Notes: a model not told the origin generated them from the letters alone. Positions 9,579 to 18,500 are shown, counted from the first letter of the stretch. The stretch: 64,000 bases of DNA from Streptomyces sp. B21-083 (GCF_036898825.1 NZ_JARUND010000002.1:3658001-3722000); one strand, 5' to 3'. Made by a program: numbers and translations.

Positions 9579-10328
9579 CTATTCCAGGGCGGCTACCTGC
9601 GCCGCGAACTGGTCGTACGGGACGGCGTGATGCAGGGCAGCGTCACGCGCGATGGAGTACCTCACGACCTCGGCGGGCTCCGTCTTGGCTTCATAGCTGG
9701 TCAGTTCGTCGGCGTCATTGAAGTGCAGCACGACGACAAGGCGCGAATCGAAGATCCAGAAGTCCTCTTCGAGCAGCCGCAACCGCTCAGCGTCCGACCG
9801 CCACAGACAGCGGGCATCCTCACCTGTGGCGGCGTTGCACGCCGCGTAGCCGAGCAGGAACCGCTGTCCGTCAGTGGGCGGGTTGTCGACGATCCGTACC
9901 CGCCCGATGGCCTTACCCGCGCCGGTCTGGCGCCGGATGTTCTGGTGCCACTCGCCGGCCATGTCGGGCTCCCACACCACTACGCCGGTCTTGAGGAACT
10001 CGTCGAACGACAGGTCACGGTCCGATGCGTAGCCCCGCCTGGTCTCCAGGTGCCATGCGCTGTGCTCGAAGTCCCTGAAAAGACGGGTGAACTCGTCCGC
10101 GTCGATCAGCTCGGGCATCGGGTCGATCTCCTTCGGCGCCCAGTTCACCAGCAGCTCTCGGGGTACGACGACCGCCGCGTCCCCGGCGCCGAAATGACGC
10201 AACTGGGCAAGGTCTTCGGGGTCGGTCAGCGGCCTGCCCTGCACCACGACCTCTCGCGTGTCCGGACTCTCGTGCAGTGCCGGGCAGTTGCCGACCTTGC
10301 TGTCGGTTCCGGTGAAACGCAGTCGCAT
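9579..10328 (-). CDS. DUF6879 family protein
   Basis: 249 residues. The core (ELIDADEFTRLFRDFEHSAWHLETRRGYASD) and later GEWHQNIRRQTGAGKAIGRVRIVD, then FWIFDSRLVVVLHFNDA, match the DUF6879 pattern found beside DUF5753 regulators in Streptomyces. About 80 residues precede the core, which is longer than usual. Start ATG 10328 has GAGAGG about 9 bases upstream; an in-frame GTG at 10358 is less likely. Biochemical role unknown; by context a partner or output of the neighbouring regulator. Confidence 0.72.
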   Translation of the reverse strand: MRLRFTGTDSKVGNCPALHESPDTREVVVQGRPLTDPEDLAQLRHFGAGDAAVVVPRELLVNWAPKEIDPMPELIDADEFTRLFRDFEHSAWHLETRRGYASDRDLSFDEFLKTGVVVWEPDMAGEWHQNIRRQTGAGKAIGRVRIVDNPPTDGQRFLLGYAACNAATGEDARCLWRSDAERLRLLEEDFWIFDSRLVVVLHFNDADELTSYEAKTEPAEVVRYSIARDAALHHAVPYDQFAAQVAALE

Positions 10329-10500
10329 GGTTCCGGTCCTCTCGTGGTTGCGGACCACTCAAGGATGCGCGGACTGTGCATCACCGACTACAGCGTGCAT
10401 CCACCTTCAGGAGAAAGAAAGAGGAAAGCCAGTCATCAGACGAGAAAAAATCAGAAATCTCGATGGTAGCCACGAACTGCCCGTCCCTAACGTCCGGTTC

Positions 10501-10701
10501 ATGCCCACGAAGAATCCTGACGTCGACCCGCTCGCCGCGGCTGAATCCCTGAGAGCAGCGCTGACCGAGGCCGGCATCGTCCTGCCCTCCCTCAGGGTCG
10601 ACTCTGCTTCTCCTCGACTGCGGCTGGTCGAGCTGGGGCGTGTGCGTGCCGATGTGGCCGTGTGCCTGGCCGAGGCACTTCAGCGAGGAGGTCGAGAGTG
10701 A
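10501..10701 (+). CDS. Small hypothetical protein
   Basis: 66 residues, beginning MPTKNPDVDPLAAAESLRAAL. No motif recognised. The C-terminal half (LRLVELGRVRADVAVCLAEALQRGG) is amphipathic. ATG 10501 has no good ribosome site; the open frame continues upstream without an obvious start, so the N-terminus is uncertain. It diverges from the DUF6879/DUF5753 pair and overlaps the next gene by GTGA, so the two are coupled. Confidence 0.6.
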   Translation: MPTKNPDVDPLAAAESLRAALTEAGIVLPSLRVDSASPRLRLVELGRVRADVAVCLAEALQRGGRE

Positions 10702-10934
10702 CGACACATGAGAAACCCCCGACGATGCTGAGTCACGGCGAGCTGCCGTACCCGGCCGGAACACTCGTCGAGGACACGCGGCACGGCCGGACCGGCGAAC
10801 TCGTCGGTGTGATCGAGGAGCACACCAAGAAGGGCAGGAAGCTCATCAGCCGGACGGCATACCTGCGCCTCAAAGGGGGTGGCATGGAATGGGCAACACC
10901 TTTGGCCCGTATCCGGCCCGTCGAGAGCCATTAG
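10698..10934 (+). CDS. Small hypothetical protein, coupled to its neighbours
   Basis: 78 residues, GTG start overlapping the previous stop, with GAGGAGG a few bases upstream. The sequence (YPAGTLVEDTRHGRTGELVGVI, then WATPLARIRPV) resembles short beta-rich proteins common next to DUF5753 and DUF6879 genes in Streptomyces; I know no assigned function. Confidence 0.62.
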   Translation: MTTHEKPPTMLSHGELPYPAGTLVEDTRHGRTGELVGVIEEHTKKGRKLISRTAYLRLKGGGMEWATPLARIRPVESH

Positions 10935-11134
10935 ACGTACCCGCGAAGCGCGCGGCCCTCGTCACCCCGGGCCACGTGATCGGCTACGAGGGCGAGTGGC
11001 GCACCGTCAAGACCGCCACGACCGCGCGGGGTCCGATGGGCGGGTTAGCTGTCGTCGTCGCCTGGGAGGAGGGCGGCACGGCACGCTTCCCCGCTGGTGA
11101 CGAACTCCTCTTAGGTGAACCGGACTCCGCCTGA
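10889..11134 (+). CDS. Small hypothetical protein
   Basis: 81 residues from ATG 10889, overlapping the previous gene by 46 bp, with AAAGGGGGTGG upstream. Contains HVIGYEGEWRTVKTATTARGPMGG and an acidic C-terminus. The overlap is large for a real start, so a downstream start is possible. Function unknown. Confidence 0.5.
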   Translation: MGNTFGPYPARREPLDVPAKRAALVTPGHVIGYEGEWRTVKTATTARGPMGGLAVVVAWEEGGTARFPAGDELLLGEPDSA

Positions 11135-11249
11135 CCTGCGGCTGAGCTGTCAGGGACAGCGAAGTGGGAGGGGCTCTTCGGATCTGATGCCTCGCCAGGG
11201 CCTTCTCCCGTACGACACCGACACCGGGGTCCTCGCTCCTGCGGGGTGA

Positions 11250-11287
11250 CGGCCCCGGCCACGCGGATGAACGCCCGACCGGGGCCG
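11250..11287. terminator. Hairpin between convergent genes
   Basis: CGGCCCCGG (11250-11258) pairs with CCGGGGCCG (11279-11287). It sits between the small plus-strand genes and the 3' end of the GH16 gene and could terminate both. Confidence 0.5.
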
Positions 11288-11309
11288 GGACCGTCGGACG
11301 CGGTTCACC

Positions 11310-12044
11310 TCACGGGAAGTACGGGGTGTGGGTGATGGAGGAGACCTTGAGATAGCGGGCGCCGTCGGTGGTGGCCCAGGTGGAGGAGTCCGGGTTGCCG
11401 GGCCAGTCACCGCCGACCGCGAGGTTGACGATGAAGCGCAGGCCCGTCCCGGACGCGGTCCGGTACCAGGTGGTGCCGGTGATGGCGCCGTCCACGGCGT
11501 AGTCGATGTGGTCCGGGAACCAGCTGAACGAGTACCGGTGGTAGGCGTTCGTCCAGCCGGAGGAGTTCGACTTCGAGAACTGCTGCTGGGAGTTGTTGGC
11601 GTCGTGGGACGTCTGGTAGACGACGCCCGGGTTCTGGCCCACGATCTCGGCGGCGTCGAACTCCGGGAGCCACGGGTTCAGTTGCGCCGCCCAGACCGCC
11701 GGCAGCAGGCCCCGTCCATTTGGCATGTTCGCGGTGAAGCTGTACGTGCCGTACCCGTACCGCGCCGTCGACTCCACGCGGCCCGAGTTGTACACCCCGC
11801 CTCCGGCGTTGTAGGCCTTGATCACCAAAGTGCTGCCCTCGTACCAGACACAGTCCGGCCGGTACGTCTCCAGTTCGTTGTTGGGGGTCCACCTGCCGCT
11901 GATCTTGTTCCATGAGGTGACGTTCACCGGGCTGCCCCAGGAAGCGGCCCGTGCGTTCTGCGCACCCAGCATCAGTGCGGACGGTACGGCCAGGCCGGCG
12001 CCGAGTACGCGCCTGCGGCTCGGCATGCGCGGTGTGGGGGTCAT
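11310..12044 (-). CDS. Secreted glycoside hydrolase family 16 enzyme
   Basis: Endo-acting beta-glucanase-type enzyme of 244 residues. A twin-arginine-like signal (SRRRVLGAGLAVPSALMLGAQNARA) is followed by the GH16 jelly-roll. The catalytic motif ExDxxE appears as EFDAAE near residue 135, giving nucleophile and acid/base glutamates. TYSFTANMPNGRGLLPAVW and the WYRTASGTGLRFIVNLAVGGDWPG segment are typical of the family. Start ATG 12044 has GGAG 6 bases upstream. There is no carbohydrate-binding module. Substrate (laminarin, lichenan or another beta-glucan) cannot be set from sequence alone. Confidence 0.9.
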   Translation of the reverse strand: MTPTPRMPSRRRVLGAGLAVPSALMLGAQNARAASWGSPVNVTSWNKISGRWTPNNELETYRPDCVWYEGSTLVIKAYNAGGGVYNSGRVESTARYGYGTYSFTANMPNGRGLLPAVWAAQLNPWLPEFDAAEIVGQNPGVVYQTSHDANNSQQQFSKSNSSGWTNAYHRYSFSWFPDHIDYAVDGAITGTTWYRTASGTGLRFIVNLAVGGDWPGNPDSSTWATTDGARYLKVSSITHTPYFP

Positions 12045-12270
12045 CGCAGCTCCATTGCTTGGATGCACGAACGGGGATGGGAGCGGTCCCACGCTCCACT
12101 TGTCGGTGGACAGTAAGAGTCCGTTCTCACATTGACAAGATGTGCCACGATGATCGATTTGCGCCTTCGGAAGTCGAACGCATTCCGGACCGCCCGAGGA
12201 AGCACTCGCCCACGGAAGTCGTCCATCACGATCCGGTATCGAGAATCGCGCAGGGGCTTGATTTCTGCAC

Positions 12271-12317
12271 GTGTAATCGATTCCATCTGTCTTCAGTCAG
12301 TCGTGTAATCGATTCCA
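12271..12317 (+). promoter_or_regulatory. Twin LacI-type operators upstream of the ribose operon
   Basis: GTGTAATCGATTCCA occurs twice, at 12271-12285 and 12303-12317, 32 bp apart (about three helical turns). Each has a near-palindromic AATCGATT centre as expected for a LacI/CcpA-class dimer. They lie 35-81 bp before the lacI-type start, consistent with autoregulation and control of the whole operon. The rest of the 12045-12351 gap shows nothing else I can name. Confidence 0.78.
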
Positions 12318-12351
12318 CGCGACTACGGAGCCACAAGGAGGTGGTCCGGCG

Positions 12352-13395
12352 ATGGCGAGCATCAAGGATGTCGCCGCCGAGGCGGGCGTGTCCGTCGCCA
12401 CGGTGTCGCGGGTCCTGAACGACCATCCGTCGGTCAGCGCGGACGCACGCGCACGCGTGCTGGCCGCCGTCGAGGCGCTGGGCTACCGCCCCAACGCCCT
12501 CGCCCGCTCCCTGCGCACCGACCAGACCCGCACCCTCGGCCTGGTCATCAGCGACGTGCTGAACCCCTACTTCACGACCCTGGCCCGCTCGGTCGAGGCG
12601 GAGGCGCGTGCCCTCGGCTACAGCGTGATCATCGGCAACGCCGACGAACGCCCCGACCTCCAGGACCACCACGTACGGACCCTGCTGGACCGCCGTATCG
12701 ACGGCCTCCTCGTCTCCCCCACCGACGGCGGCTCCCCGCTGATGCTGGACACCGCGCGCGGGGGCACCCCGATGGTCTTCGTGGACCGCTGGATCCCGGG
12801 CGTGGACGTGCCGGTCGTACGGGCGGACGGGCGCACGGCGGTCCGTGATCTCGTCTCTCATCTGCACGGGCTCGGACACCGGCGGCTGGCGATCATCGCG
12901 GGTCCGGCGGCCACCACCACCGGCAGTGAGCGTGTCGAGGCCTTCAGGGAGGCCCTGGCCGAGTACGGACTGCCGCTCCCCGACGCCTACATCGGGCAGG
13001 GCGACTTCCAGGCCGAGAGCGGGCGCCGGGTGACGGACGCCTTCCTCGATCTGGCCGAGCCGCCCGAGGTCGTCTTCGCGGCCGACAACCTGATGGCGCT
13101 GGGCGCGCTGGACGCCGTACGCGCGCGCGGGATGCGTGTTCCGCGGGACATCGCGCTCGCGGCCTTCGACGACATCCCGTGGTTCGTGCACACCGATCCG
13201 CCCGTCACGGCCATCGCGCAGCCGACCGGTGAACTGGGGCGGGCCGCCGTGCGGGCGCTGGTCGACATGATCGAGGGCCGCCCTCCGCAGTCCGTGACGC
13301 TGGCCGCGCACCTCGTCGTACGGCGGTCGTGCGGTGAGCCGGCTCCCCCAACTCCCTCTGTACAGCCCCCCGTGACGAACAGGAGCCAGTGGTGA
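12352..13395 (+). CDS. rbsR: LacI-family regulator of the ribose operon
   Basis: 347 residues. The N-terminal DNA-binding head is canonical (SIKDVAAEAGVSVATVSRVL, then the hinge RPNALARSLRT). The sugar-binding core has two periplasmic-binding-like lobes (LGLVISDVLNPYFTTLARSVE; VFAADNLMALGALDAVRARG; AAFDDIPWF). AAGGAGG lies upstream of ATG 12352. It heads the ribose genes and its stop overlaps the next start by GTGA. Ribose as effector is inferred from the neighbours. Confidence 0.9.
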   Translation: MASIKDVAAEAGVSVATVSRVLNDHPSVSADARARVLAAVEALGYRPNALARSLRTDQTRTLGLVISDVLNPYFTTLARSVEAEARALGYSVIIGNADERPDLQDHHVRTLLDRRIDGLLVSPTDGGSPLMLDTARGGTPMVFVDRWIPGVDVPVVRADGRTAVRDLVSHLHGLGHRRLAIIAGPAATTTGSERVEAFREALAEYGLPLPDAYIGQGDFQAESGRRVTDAFLDLAEPPEVVFAADNLMALGALDAVRARGMRVPRDIALAAFDDIPWFVHTDPPVTAIAQPTGELGRAAVRALVDMIEGRPPQSVTLAAHLVVRRSCGEPAPPTPSVQPPVTNRSQW

Positions 13396-14933
13396 GCAAC
13401 CACAACGAGTTGCTGCGCATCGAAGGCATACGGAAGTCCTTCCCCGGCGTGGTCGCGCTCGGCGGCGTCGACTTCGAGCTGCGCCGTGGCGAGGTGCACG
13501 TACTGCTCGGTGAGAACAGCGCGGGCAAGAGCACCCTCATCAAGATGCTCTCCGGCGCCTACCGCCCCGATGCCGGCCGGATCCTCGTCGACGGCGAGGA
13601 GACCCGTATCCACGGGGCGCGGGATGCCGAGCGTCTCGGGATCGCCACCATCTACCAGGAGTTCAACCTCGTCCCCGATCTGACGGTCGCCGAGAACATC
13701 TTCCTGGGGCGGCAGCCGCGCCGCTACGGGATGATCGACCGGAAGCGGATGGAGGCCGACGCCGCCGTGCTCCTGGAGCGCGTGGGCGTGAACGTGTCTC
13801 CACGCGCGCGGGTGTGTGAACTCGGGATCGCGCGGCTCCAGATGGTCGAGATCGCGAAGGCGCTGAGCCTGAACGCGCGCGTGCTGATCATGGACGAGCC
13901 GACCGCCGTCCTCACCTCCGAAGAGGTCGAGAAGCTGTTCGCCATCGTGCGCAGTCTGCGCGAGGACGGTGTCGGGATCGTCTTCATCACCCATCACCTG
14001 GAGGAGATCGCCGCCCTGGGAGACCGGGTGACGGTGATCCGAGACGGCAAGAGCGTCGGGCAGGTGCCCGCCGACACGCCCGAGGACGAGCTCGTACGGC
14101 TCATGGTCGGGCGGTCGATCGAACAGCAGTACCCGAGGGAGGCCGCCGAGGCGGGCACCGCCCTTCTCACCGTGAAGGGGCTCACCCGGGACGGCGTCTT
14201 CCACGACGTGGGCTTCGAGGTGCGGGCCGGTGAGGTCGTCGGCATCGCGGGGCTGGTCGGGGCGGGGCGTACGGAGGTCGCGCGAGCGGTGTTCGGCGCC
14301 GATCCGTACGACAAGGGGTCCGTGTCCGTCGCGGGCGCCGACGTGCGCGGGAGCGATGTCGGGGCCGCCATGGCCGCCGGGATCGGGCTCGTGCCGGAGG
14401 ACCGCAAGGGGCAGGGGCTGGTCCTCGACGCCTCCGTCGAGGAGAACCTCGGCCTGGTCACCCTGCGGGCCGCGACCAGGGGCGGGCTGGTCGACCTCAA
14501 GGGGCAGCGGGCCGCCGTCGCGAAGGTCGCCGAGCGGCTGGGCGTACGGATGGCCGGGCTCGGCCAGCAGGTGCGCACCCTCTCCGGGGGCAACCAGCAG
14601 AAGGTCGTCATCGGCAAGTGGCTGCTCGCGGACACCAGGGTGCTGATCCTCGACGAGCCGACCCGGGGTATCGACGTCGGCGCCAAGGTCGAGATCTACC
14701 AGCTGATCAACGAACTGACGGCCGCCGGCGCCGCCGTACTGATGATCTCCAGCGATCTGCCCGAGGTGCTCGGCATGAGCGACCGGGTGCTGGTGATGGC
14801 GCAGGGGCGGATCGCCGGTGAGCTCACGGCCGCCGAGGCCACCCAGGACTCCGTGATGGCGCTCGCCGTCAGCACACCCACCTCTGTTGGAACTACCGGA
14901 ACTACTGCTGTGGAGGGCTCCCGTGGCCACTGA
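13392..14933 (+). CDS. rbsA: Ribose-type ABC transporter, double ATPase subunit
   Basis: 513-residue protein with two ABC domains, as in RbsA/XylG/MglA. The first Walker A reads GENSAGKST (the usual form is GENGAGKST) near residue 38; the first Walker B is VLIMDEPTAVLTSEE. The second domain has the degenerate P-loop GLVGAGRTEVAR typical of the family, then LSGGNQQKVVIGKWL and VLILDEPTRGIDVG. GTG 13392 is preceded by GGAG 6 bases upstream; a GTG one codon earlier is too close. Energises the fused permease/binding protein that follows. Confidence 0.92.
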   Translation: MSNHNELLRIEGIRKSFPGVVALGGVDFELRRGEVHVLLGENSAGKSTLIKMLSGAYRPDAGRILVDGEETRIHGARDAERLGIATIYQEFNLVPDLTVAENIFLGRQPRRYGMIDRKRMEADAAVLLERVGVNVSPRARVCELGIARLQMVEIAKALSLNARVLIMDEPTAVLTSEEVEKLFAIVRSLREDGVGIVFITHHLEEIAALGDRVTVIRDGKSVGQVPADTPEDELVRLMVGRSIEQQYPREAAEAGTALLTVKGLTRDGVFHDVGFEVRAGEVVGIAGLVGAGRTEVARAVFGADPYDKGSVSVAGADVRGSDVGAAMAAGIGLVPEDRKGQGLVLDASVEENLGLVTLRAATRGGLVDLKGQRAAVAKVAERLGVRMAGLGQQVRTLSGGNQQKVVIGKWLLADTRVLILDEPTRGIDVGAKVEIYQLINELTAAGAAVLMISSDLPEVLGMSDRVLVMAQGRIAGELTAAEATQDSVMALAVSTPTSVGTTGTTAVEGSRGH

Positions 14934-16878
14934 CTCGCTTCGGAGCACGACGGGCGCGAGTGGCGCCACGAGCGGCCTGCGCCGCGTCCTGCTCGACAAC
15001 GGGGCGCTGACCGCGCTCATCGTCCTCGTCATCGCGATGTCGGCGCTGTCCGGCGACTTCCTGACGACGGACAACCTGCTCAACGTGTGCGTCCAGGCGG
15101 CCGTGACCGCCGTCCTCGCCTTCGGTGTCACCTTCGTGATCGTCTCGGCGGGCATCGACCTGTCGGTCGGTTCCGTCGCCGCGCTGTCGGCCACCGTCCT
15201 TGCCTGGGCGGCGACTTCGGAGGGCGTGCCGGTCGCGATAGCGGTCGTCCTGGCCGTCCTCACCGGTATCGCGTGCGGCCTGGTCAACGGCTTCCTGATC
15301 TCGTACGGCAAACTGCCGCCGTTCATCGCGACGCTCGCCATGCTGTCGGTGGGGCGCGGGCTGTCCCTGGTGATCTCGCAGGGTTCGCCGATCGCGTTCC
15401 CCGACTCGGTCTCGCACCTCGGTGACACGCTGGGCGGCTGGCTGCCGGTGCCCGTGCTGGTGATGGTGGCCATGGGGCTGATCACCGCGTTCATCCTCGG
15501 CCGTACGTACCTGGGCCGCTCGATGTACGCGATCGGCGGCAACGAGGAGGCGGCCCGGCTGTCCGGGCTGCGGGTGAAGCGGCAGAAGCTGGCGATCTAC
15601 GCGCTGTCCGGGCTGTTCGCCGCCGCCGCGGGCATCGTCCTCGCGTCGCGGCTGTCCTCCGCGCAGCCGCAGGCCGCACAGGGGTACGAGCTGGACGCCA
15701 TCGCGGCGGTCGTGATCGGCGGGGCTTCGCTGGCCGGTGGCACCGGTAAGGCGTCCGGGACGCTGATCGGTGCGCTGATCCTGGCGGTGCTCAGGAACGG
15801 CCTCAACCTCCTTTCCGTGTCCGCCTTCTGGCAGCAGGTCGTCATCGGTGTCGTGATCGCGCTGGCGGTGCTGTTCGACACCGTGCGCAGGAAGAGCGGC
15901 GCGACGGTGGCGCCGGCCGGGGCGGCCGGTGGTGGGGACCGGCGCAAGCAGGCCCTGACGTACCTGCTGGCCGCTGTGGTCGCGACGGCTGTCGTCGGTG
16001 CGACCTCGCTGCTGCACAACGGCTCGTCGTCCGCGACGAACCGGAAGGTGGGCCTGTCCCTGTCGACGCTGAACAACCCCTTCTTCGTACAGATCCGGGC
16101 CGGCGCGCAGGCCGAGGCCAAGAAGCTGGGCGTGGACCTGACCGTCACGGACGCCCAGAACGACGCCTCCCAGCAGGCCAACCAGCTGCAGAACTTCACC
16201 AGTTCGGGTCTCGGGGCGATCATCGTCAACCCGGTGGACTCGGACGCGACTGGTCCCGCCGCGCGGGCCGTGAACAAGTCCGGTATCCCGCTCGTCGCGG
16301 TCGACCGGTCGGTCAACAACGCGGACACGGCCACACTGGTCGCCTCCGACAACACGGCCGGCGGCAAGCTGGCCGCCAAGGCGCTCGCCGAGAAGCTGGG
16401 CGGCACGGGCACGATCGTCGTCCTCCAGGGCCAGGCGGGCACCTCCGCGAGCCGTGAGCGCGGCGCCGGCTTCACCGAGGGGCTGAAGGCCTACCCGGGC
16501 ATCAAGGTCGTCGCCAAGCAGCCCGCCGACTGGGACCGCACCAAGGGCCTCGACGTCATGACCAACCTCCTCCAGGCCAACCCCGGCATCAGCGGTGTCT
16601 TCGCCGAGAACGACGAGATGGCGCTCGGCGCGATCAAGGCGCTGGGCGGCAAGGCAGGCACGTCGGTGCAGGTGATCGGCTTCGACGGTACGCCGGACGG
16701 GCTGAAGGCGGTCGCGGACGGTTCGCTGTACGCGTCGGTCGCCCAGCAGCCCAAGGAGCTCGGCAGAATCGCCGTGGAGAACGCGCTGCGGGTCGCCGAA
16801 GGCAAGGGTGTCAAGAAGGCGGTGATGGTGCCGGTGAAGGTGGTCACGAAGGAGAACGTGGCGGCGTTCGGCGGCTGA
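14923..16878 (+). CDS. Fused ribose permease and substrate-binding protein (RbsC-RbsB)
   Basis: 651-residue single chain combining two parts that are normally separate. Residues about 20-310 are an RbsC-type permease with many membrane segments and the family stretch VSAGIDLSVGSVAALSATVLAW. Residues about 340-365 form one more hydrophobic segment (YLLAAVVATAVVGATSLL), which would pass the chain outward and tether residues 370-651, an RbsB-type binding domain (VGLSLSTLNNPFFVQIRAGAQ; AVDRSVNNADTATLVASDN; AENDEMALGAIKALG). GTG 14923 has GGAGGG upstream and overlaps the end of rbsA by 11 bp. From memory this fusion is normal in Streptomyces. Confidence 0.92.
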   Translation: MATDSLRSTTGASGATSGLRRVLLDNGALTALIVLVIAMSALSGDFLTTDNLLNVCVQAAVTAVLAFGVTFVIVSAGIDLSVGSVAALSATVLAWAATSEGVPVAIAVVLAVLTGIACGLVNGFLISYGKLPPFIATLAMLSVGRGLSLVISQGSPIAFPDSVSHLGDTLGGWLPVPVLVMVAMGLITAFILGRTYLGRSMYAIGGNEEAARLSGLRVKRQKLAIYALSGLFAAAAGIVLASRLSSAQPQAAQGYELDAIAAVVIGGASLAGGTGKASGTLIGALILAVLRNGLNLLSVSAFWQQVVIGVVIALAVLFDTVRRKSGATVAPAGAAGGGDRRKQALTYLLAAVVATAVVGATSLLHNGSSSATNRKVGLSLSTLNNPFFVQIRAGAQAEAKKLGVDLTVTDAQNDASQQANQLQNFTSSGLGAIIVNPVDSDATGPAARAVNKSGIPLVAVDRSVNNADTATLVASDNTAGGKLAAKALAEKLGGTGTIVVLQGQAGTSASRERGAGFTEGLKAYPGIKVVAKQPADWDRTKGLDVMTNLLQANPGISGVFAENDEMALGAIKALGGKAGTSVQVIGFDGTPDGLKAVADGSLYASVAQQPKELGRIAVENALRVAEGKGVKKAVMVPVKVVTKENVAAFGG

Positions 16879-16925
16879 GCGGGCTCGCGGCGGGAGACTG
16901 CGGGAGACAGCGGGAATGCGGACAC

Positions 16926-16956
16926 GGCCGGGCGCCTCTCTCGAGGCCGCCCGGCC
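16926..16956 (+). terminator. Intra-operon hairpin
   Basis: GGCCGGGC (16926-16933) pairs with GCCCGGCC (16949-16956), with an inner CCTC/GAGG stem. No T tract follows. Located between the transporter fusion and ribokinase; could attenuate read-through or stabilise the upstream mRNA. Confidence 0.45.
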
Positions 16957-17056
16957 TGTCCGCCGACAGAGCGGCTGGCAGACCGGCTGACAGAACTGGG
17001 CATTTGACCGCCTGACCGACCGTCAGCCGGTACAACTGATCTGCATGGGGAGATTC

Positions 17057-18058
17057 ATGAGCGACTACGACCTGTTGGTCGTGGGATCGGCCAACGCCGA
17101 CCTGGTCACCGTGGTCGAGCGGCGCCCGGCGGCCGGTGAGACGGTGCTCGGCTCCGACCTGGTCGTCCACCCTGGGGGCAAGGGCGCCAACCAGGCGGTC
17201 GCCGCGGCCCGGTTGGGGGCGCGTACGGCGCTGCTGGCGCGGGTCGGTGACGACGGCCACGGCCGACTGCTGCTCGACTCGCTGGTGGACGCCGGCGTCG
17301 ACACGGTGGGCGTTCTGGTCGGCGGGGCGCCGACGGGGGTCGCGCTGATCACGGTGGACCCGTCGGGCGACAACAGCATCGTGGTGTCGCCGGGCGCCAA
17401 CGGGTGGCTGGTGCCCGAGGACATCCAGGCCGCGGGGAGCCTGTTCCAGGCTGCGCGGGTGGTGTCGGCGCAGCTGGAGATTCCGCTGGAGTCGGTCGTG
17501 GAGGTCGTACGGAACCTGGCTCCCGAGAGCCGGTTCGTCCTGAACCCGTCCCCTCCTCGTCCGTTGCCGAGTGAAGTCCTCGCGGCCTGCGACCCGTTGA
17601 TCGTGAACGAGCACGAGGCCCGGGTGATCGCCGGTGCGGACGCCGAGCTGGGCGACTCGCCGGAGGACTGGGCGAAGACGCTGCTCGCGCTCGGCCCGCG
17701 CTCGGTCGTCATCACTCTGGGCGCGGAGGGCGCGTTGGTCGCCATACGGGCCGGGGAGCGGGTACGGGTGCCGTCGGTGCCGGTATCCGCCGTGGACACG
17801 ACGGGGGCGGGCGACGCGTTCACCGCCGCGCTGGCGTGGCGGCTCGGCGCGGGCGAGTCGTTGGCCCAGGCTGCGGCGTACGCGGCCCGGGTGGGCGCGG
17901 CAGCGGTGACGCGGGCCGGCGCCCAGGAGTCGTTCCCCACGGCTGCGGAGGTCGAGGCGCTGTGCTGTGCCTCCCCGGGGGCCGACCCCCGGAACCCCGG
18001 CCGGAAAAGCGACCCGGGAGGGTCCGCCGGAGACGCCCTGCGAGGTGAGGCGAAGTGA
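17057..18058 (+). CDS. rbsK: Ribokinase
   Basis: PfkB-family kinase making ribose 5-phosphate, 333 residues. The N-terminal signature GGKGANQAVAAARLGA and the ATP/catalytic motif DTTGAGDAFTAAL are both intact; NPSPPRPLP and NEHEA are the usual middle segments. ATG 17057 follows GGGGAG by 4-5 bases; an earlier ATG at 17045 is part of that ribosome site. The last 35 residues after SFPTAAEVEAL are a poorly conserved Gly/Pro-rich tail. The stop overlaps the rbsD start. Confidence 0.93.
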   Translation: MSDYDLLVVGSANADLVTVVERRPAAGETVLGSDLVVHPGGKGANQAVAAARLGARTALLARVGDDGHGRLLLDSLVDAGVDTVGVLVGGAPTGVALITVDPSGDNSIVVSPGANGWLVPEDIQAAGSLFQAARVVSAQLEIPLESVVEVVRNLAPESRFVLNPSPPRPLPSEVLAACDPLIVNEHEARVIAGADAELGDSPEDWAKTLLALGPRSVVITLGAEGALVAIRAGERVRVPSVPVSAVDTTGAGDAFTAALAWRLGAGESLAQAAAYAARVGAAAVTRAGAQESFPTAAEVEALCCASPGADPRNPGRKSDPGGSAGDALRGEAK

Positions 18059-18450
18059 AGCGGGGCGGAATCCTGAACCGTCATCTCGCGGGCGCGCTCG
18101 CCGAGTTGGGCCACAGCGACGGGGTGCTGGTGTGTGACGCGGGTATGCCGATACCGGCCGGGCCGCGTGTCGTGGACCTGGCCTTCCGGGCCGGGGTGCC
18201 GTCCTTCGCGGAGGTGCTCGACGGGCTGCTGACCGAGCTGGTCGTCGAGGGGGCCACGGCGGCGACGGAGGTACGGGAGGCGAATCCGGGGGCCGCGAAG
18301 CTGCTGGACGGGCACTTTCCCGACCCCGCCCTCACGCTCGTCCCGCACGAGCGGCTCAAGGAGCTGTCGGCGGGAGCGCGGCTGGTCGTACGGACGGGCG
18401 AGGCCCGGCCGTACGCGAACGTGCTGCTGCGGTGCGGGGTGTTCTTCTGA
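18055..18450 (+). CDS. rbsD: D-ribose pyranase
   Basis: Interconverts pyranose forms of ribose so that the furanose is available to ribokinase. 131 residues, the usual length. The N-terminus MKRGGILNRHLAGALAELGHSDGVLVCDAGMP carries the conserved His20 and Asp residues, and the C-terminus GEARPYANVLLRCGVFF is the family ending. The GTG start overlaps the rbsK stop. Last gene of the ribose operon. Confidence 0.93.
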   Translation: MKRGGILNRHLAGALAELGHSDGVLVCDAGMPIPAGPRVVDLAFRAGVPSFAEVLDGLLTELVVEGATAATEVREANPGAAKLLDGHFPDPALTLVPHERLKELSAGARLVVRTGEARPYANVLLRCGVFF

Positions 18451-18500
18451 GCCGGGCTCGGCTGGCGGGTGGCTTCAGAGGCTGGTTTTAGGGACCACCT

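Noticed and set aside
12987..15542. 851-codon minus-strand frame opposite the ribose operon
   Set aside because: GC-bias shadow across three well-supported genes; no domain in the translation.
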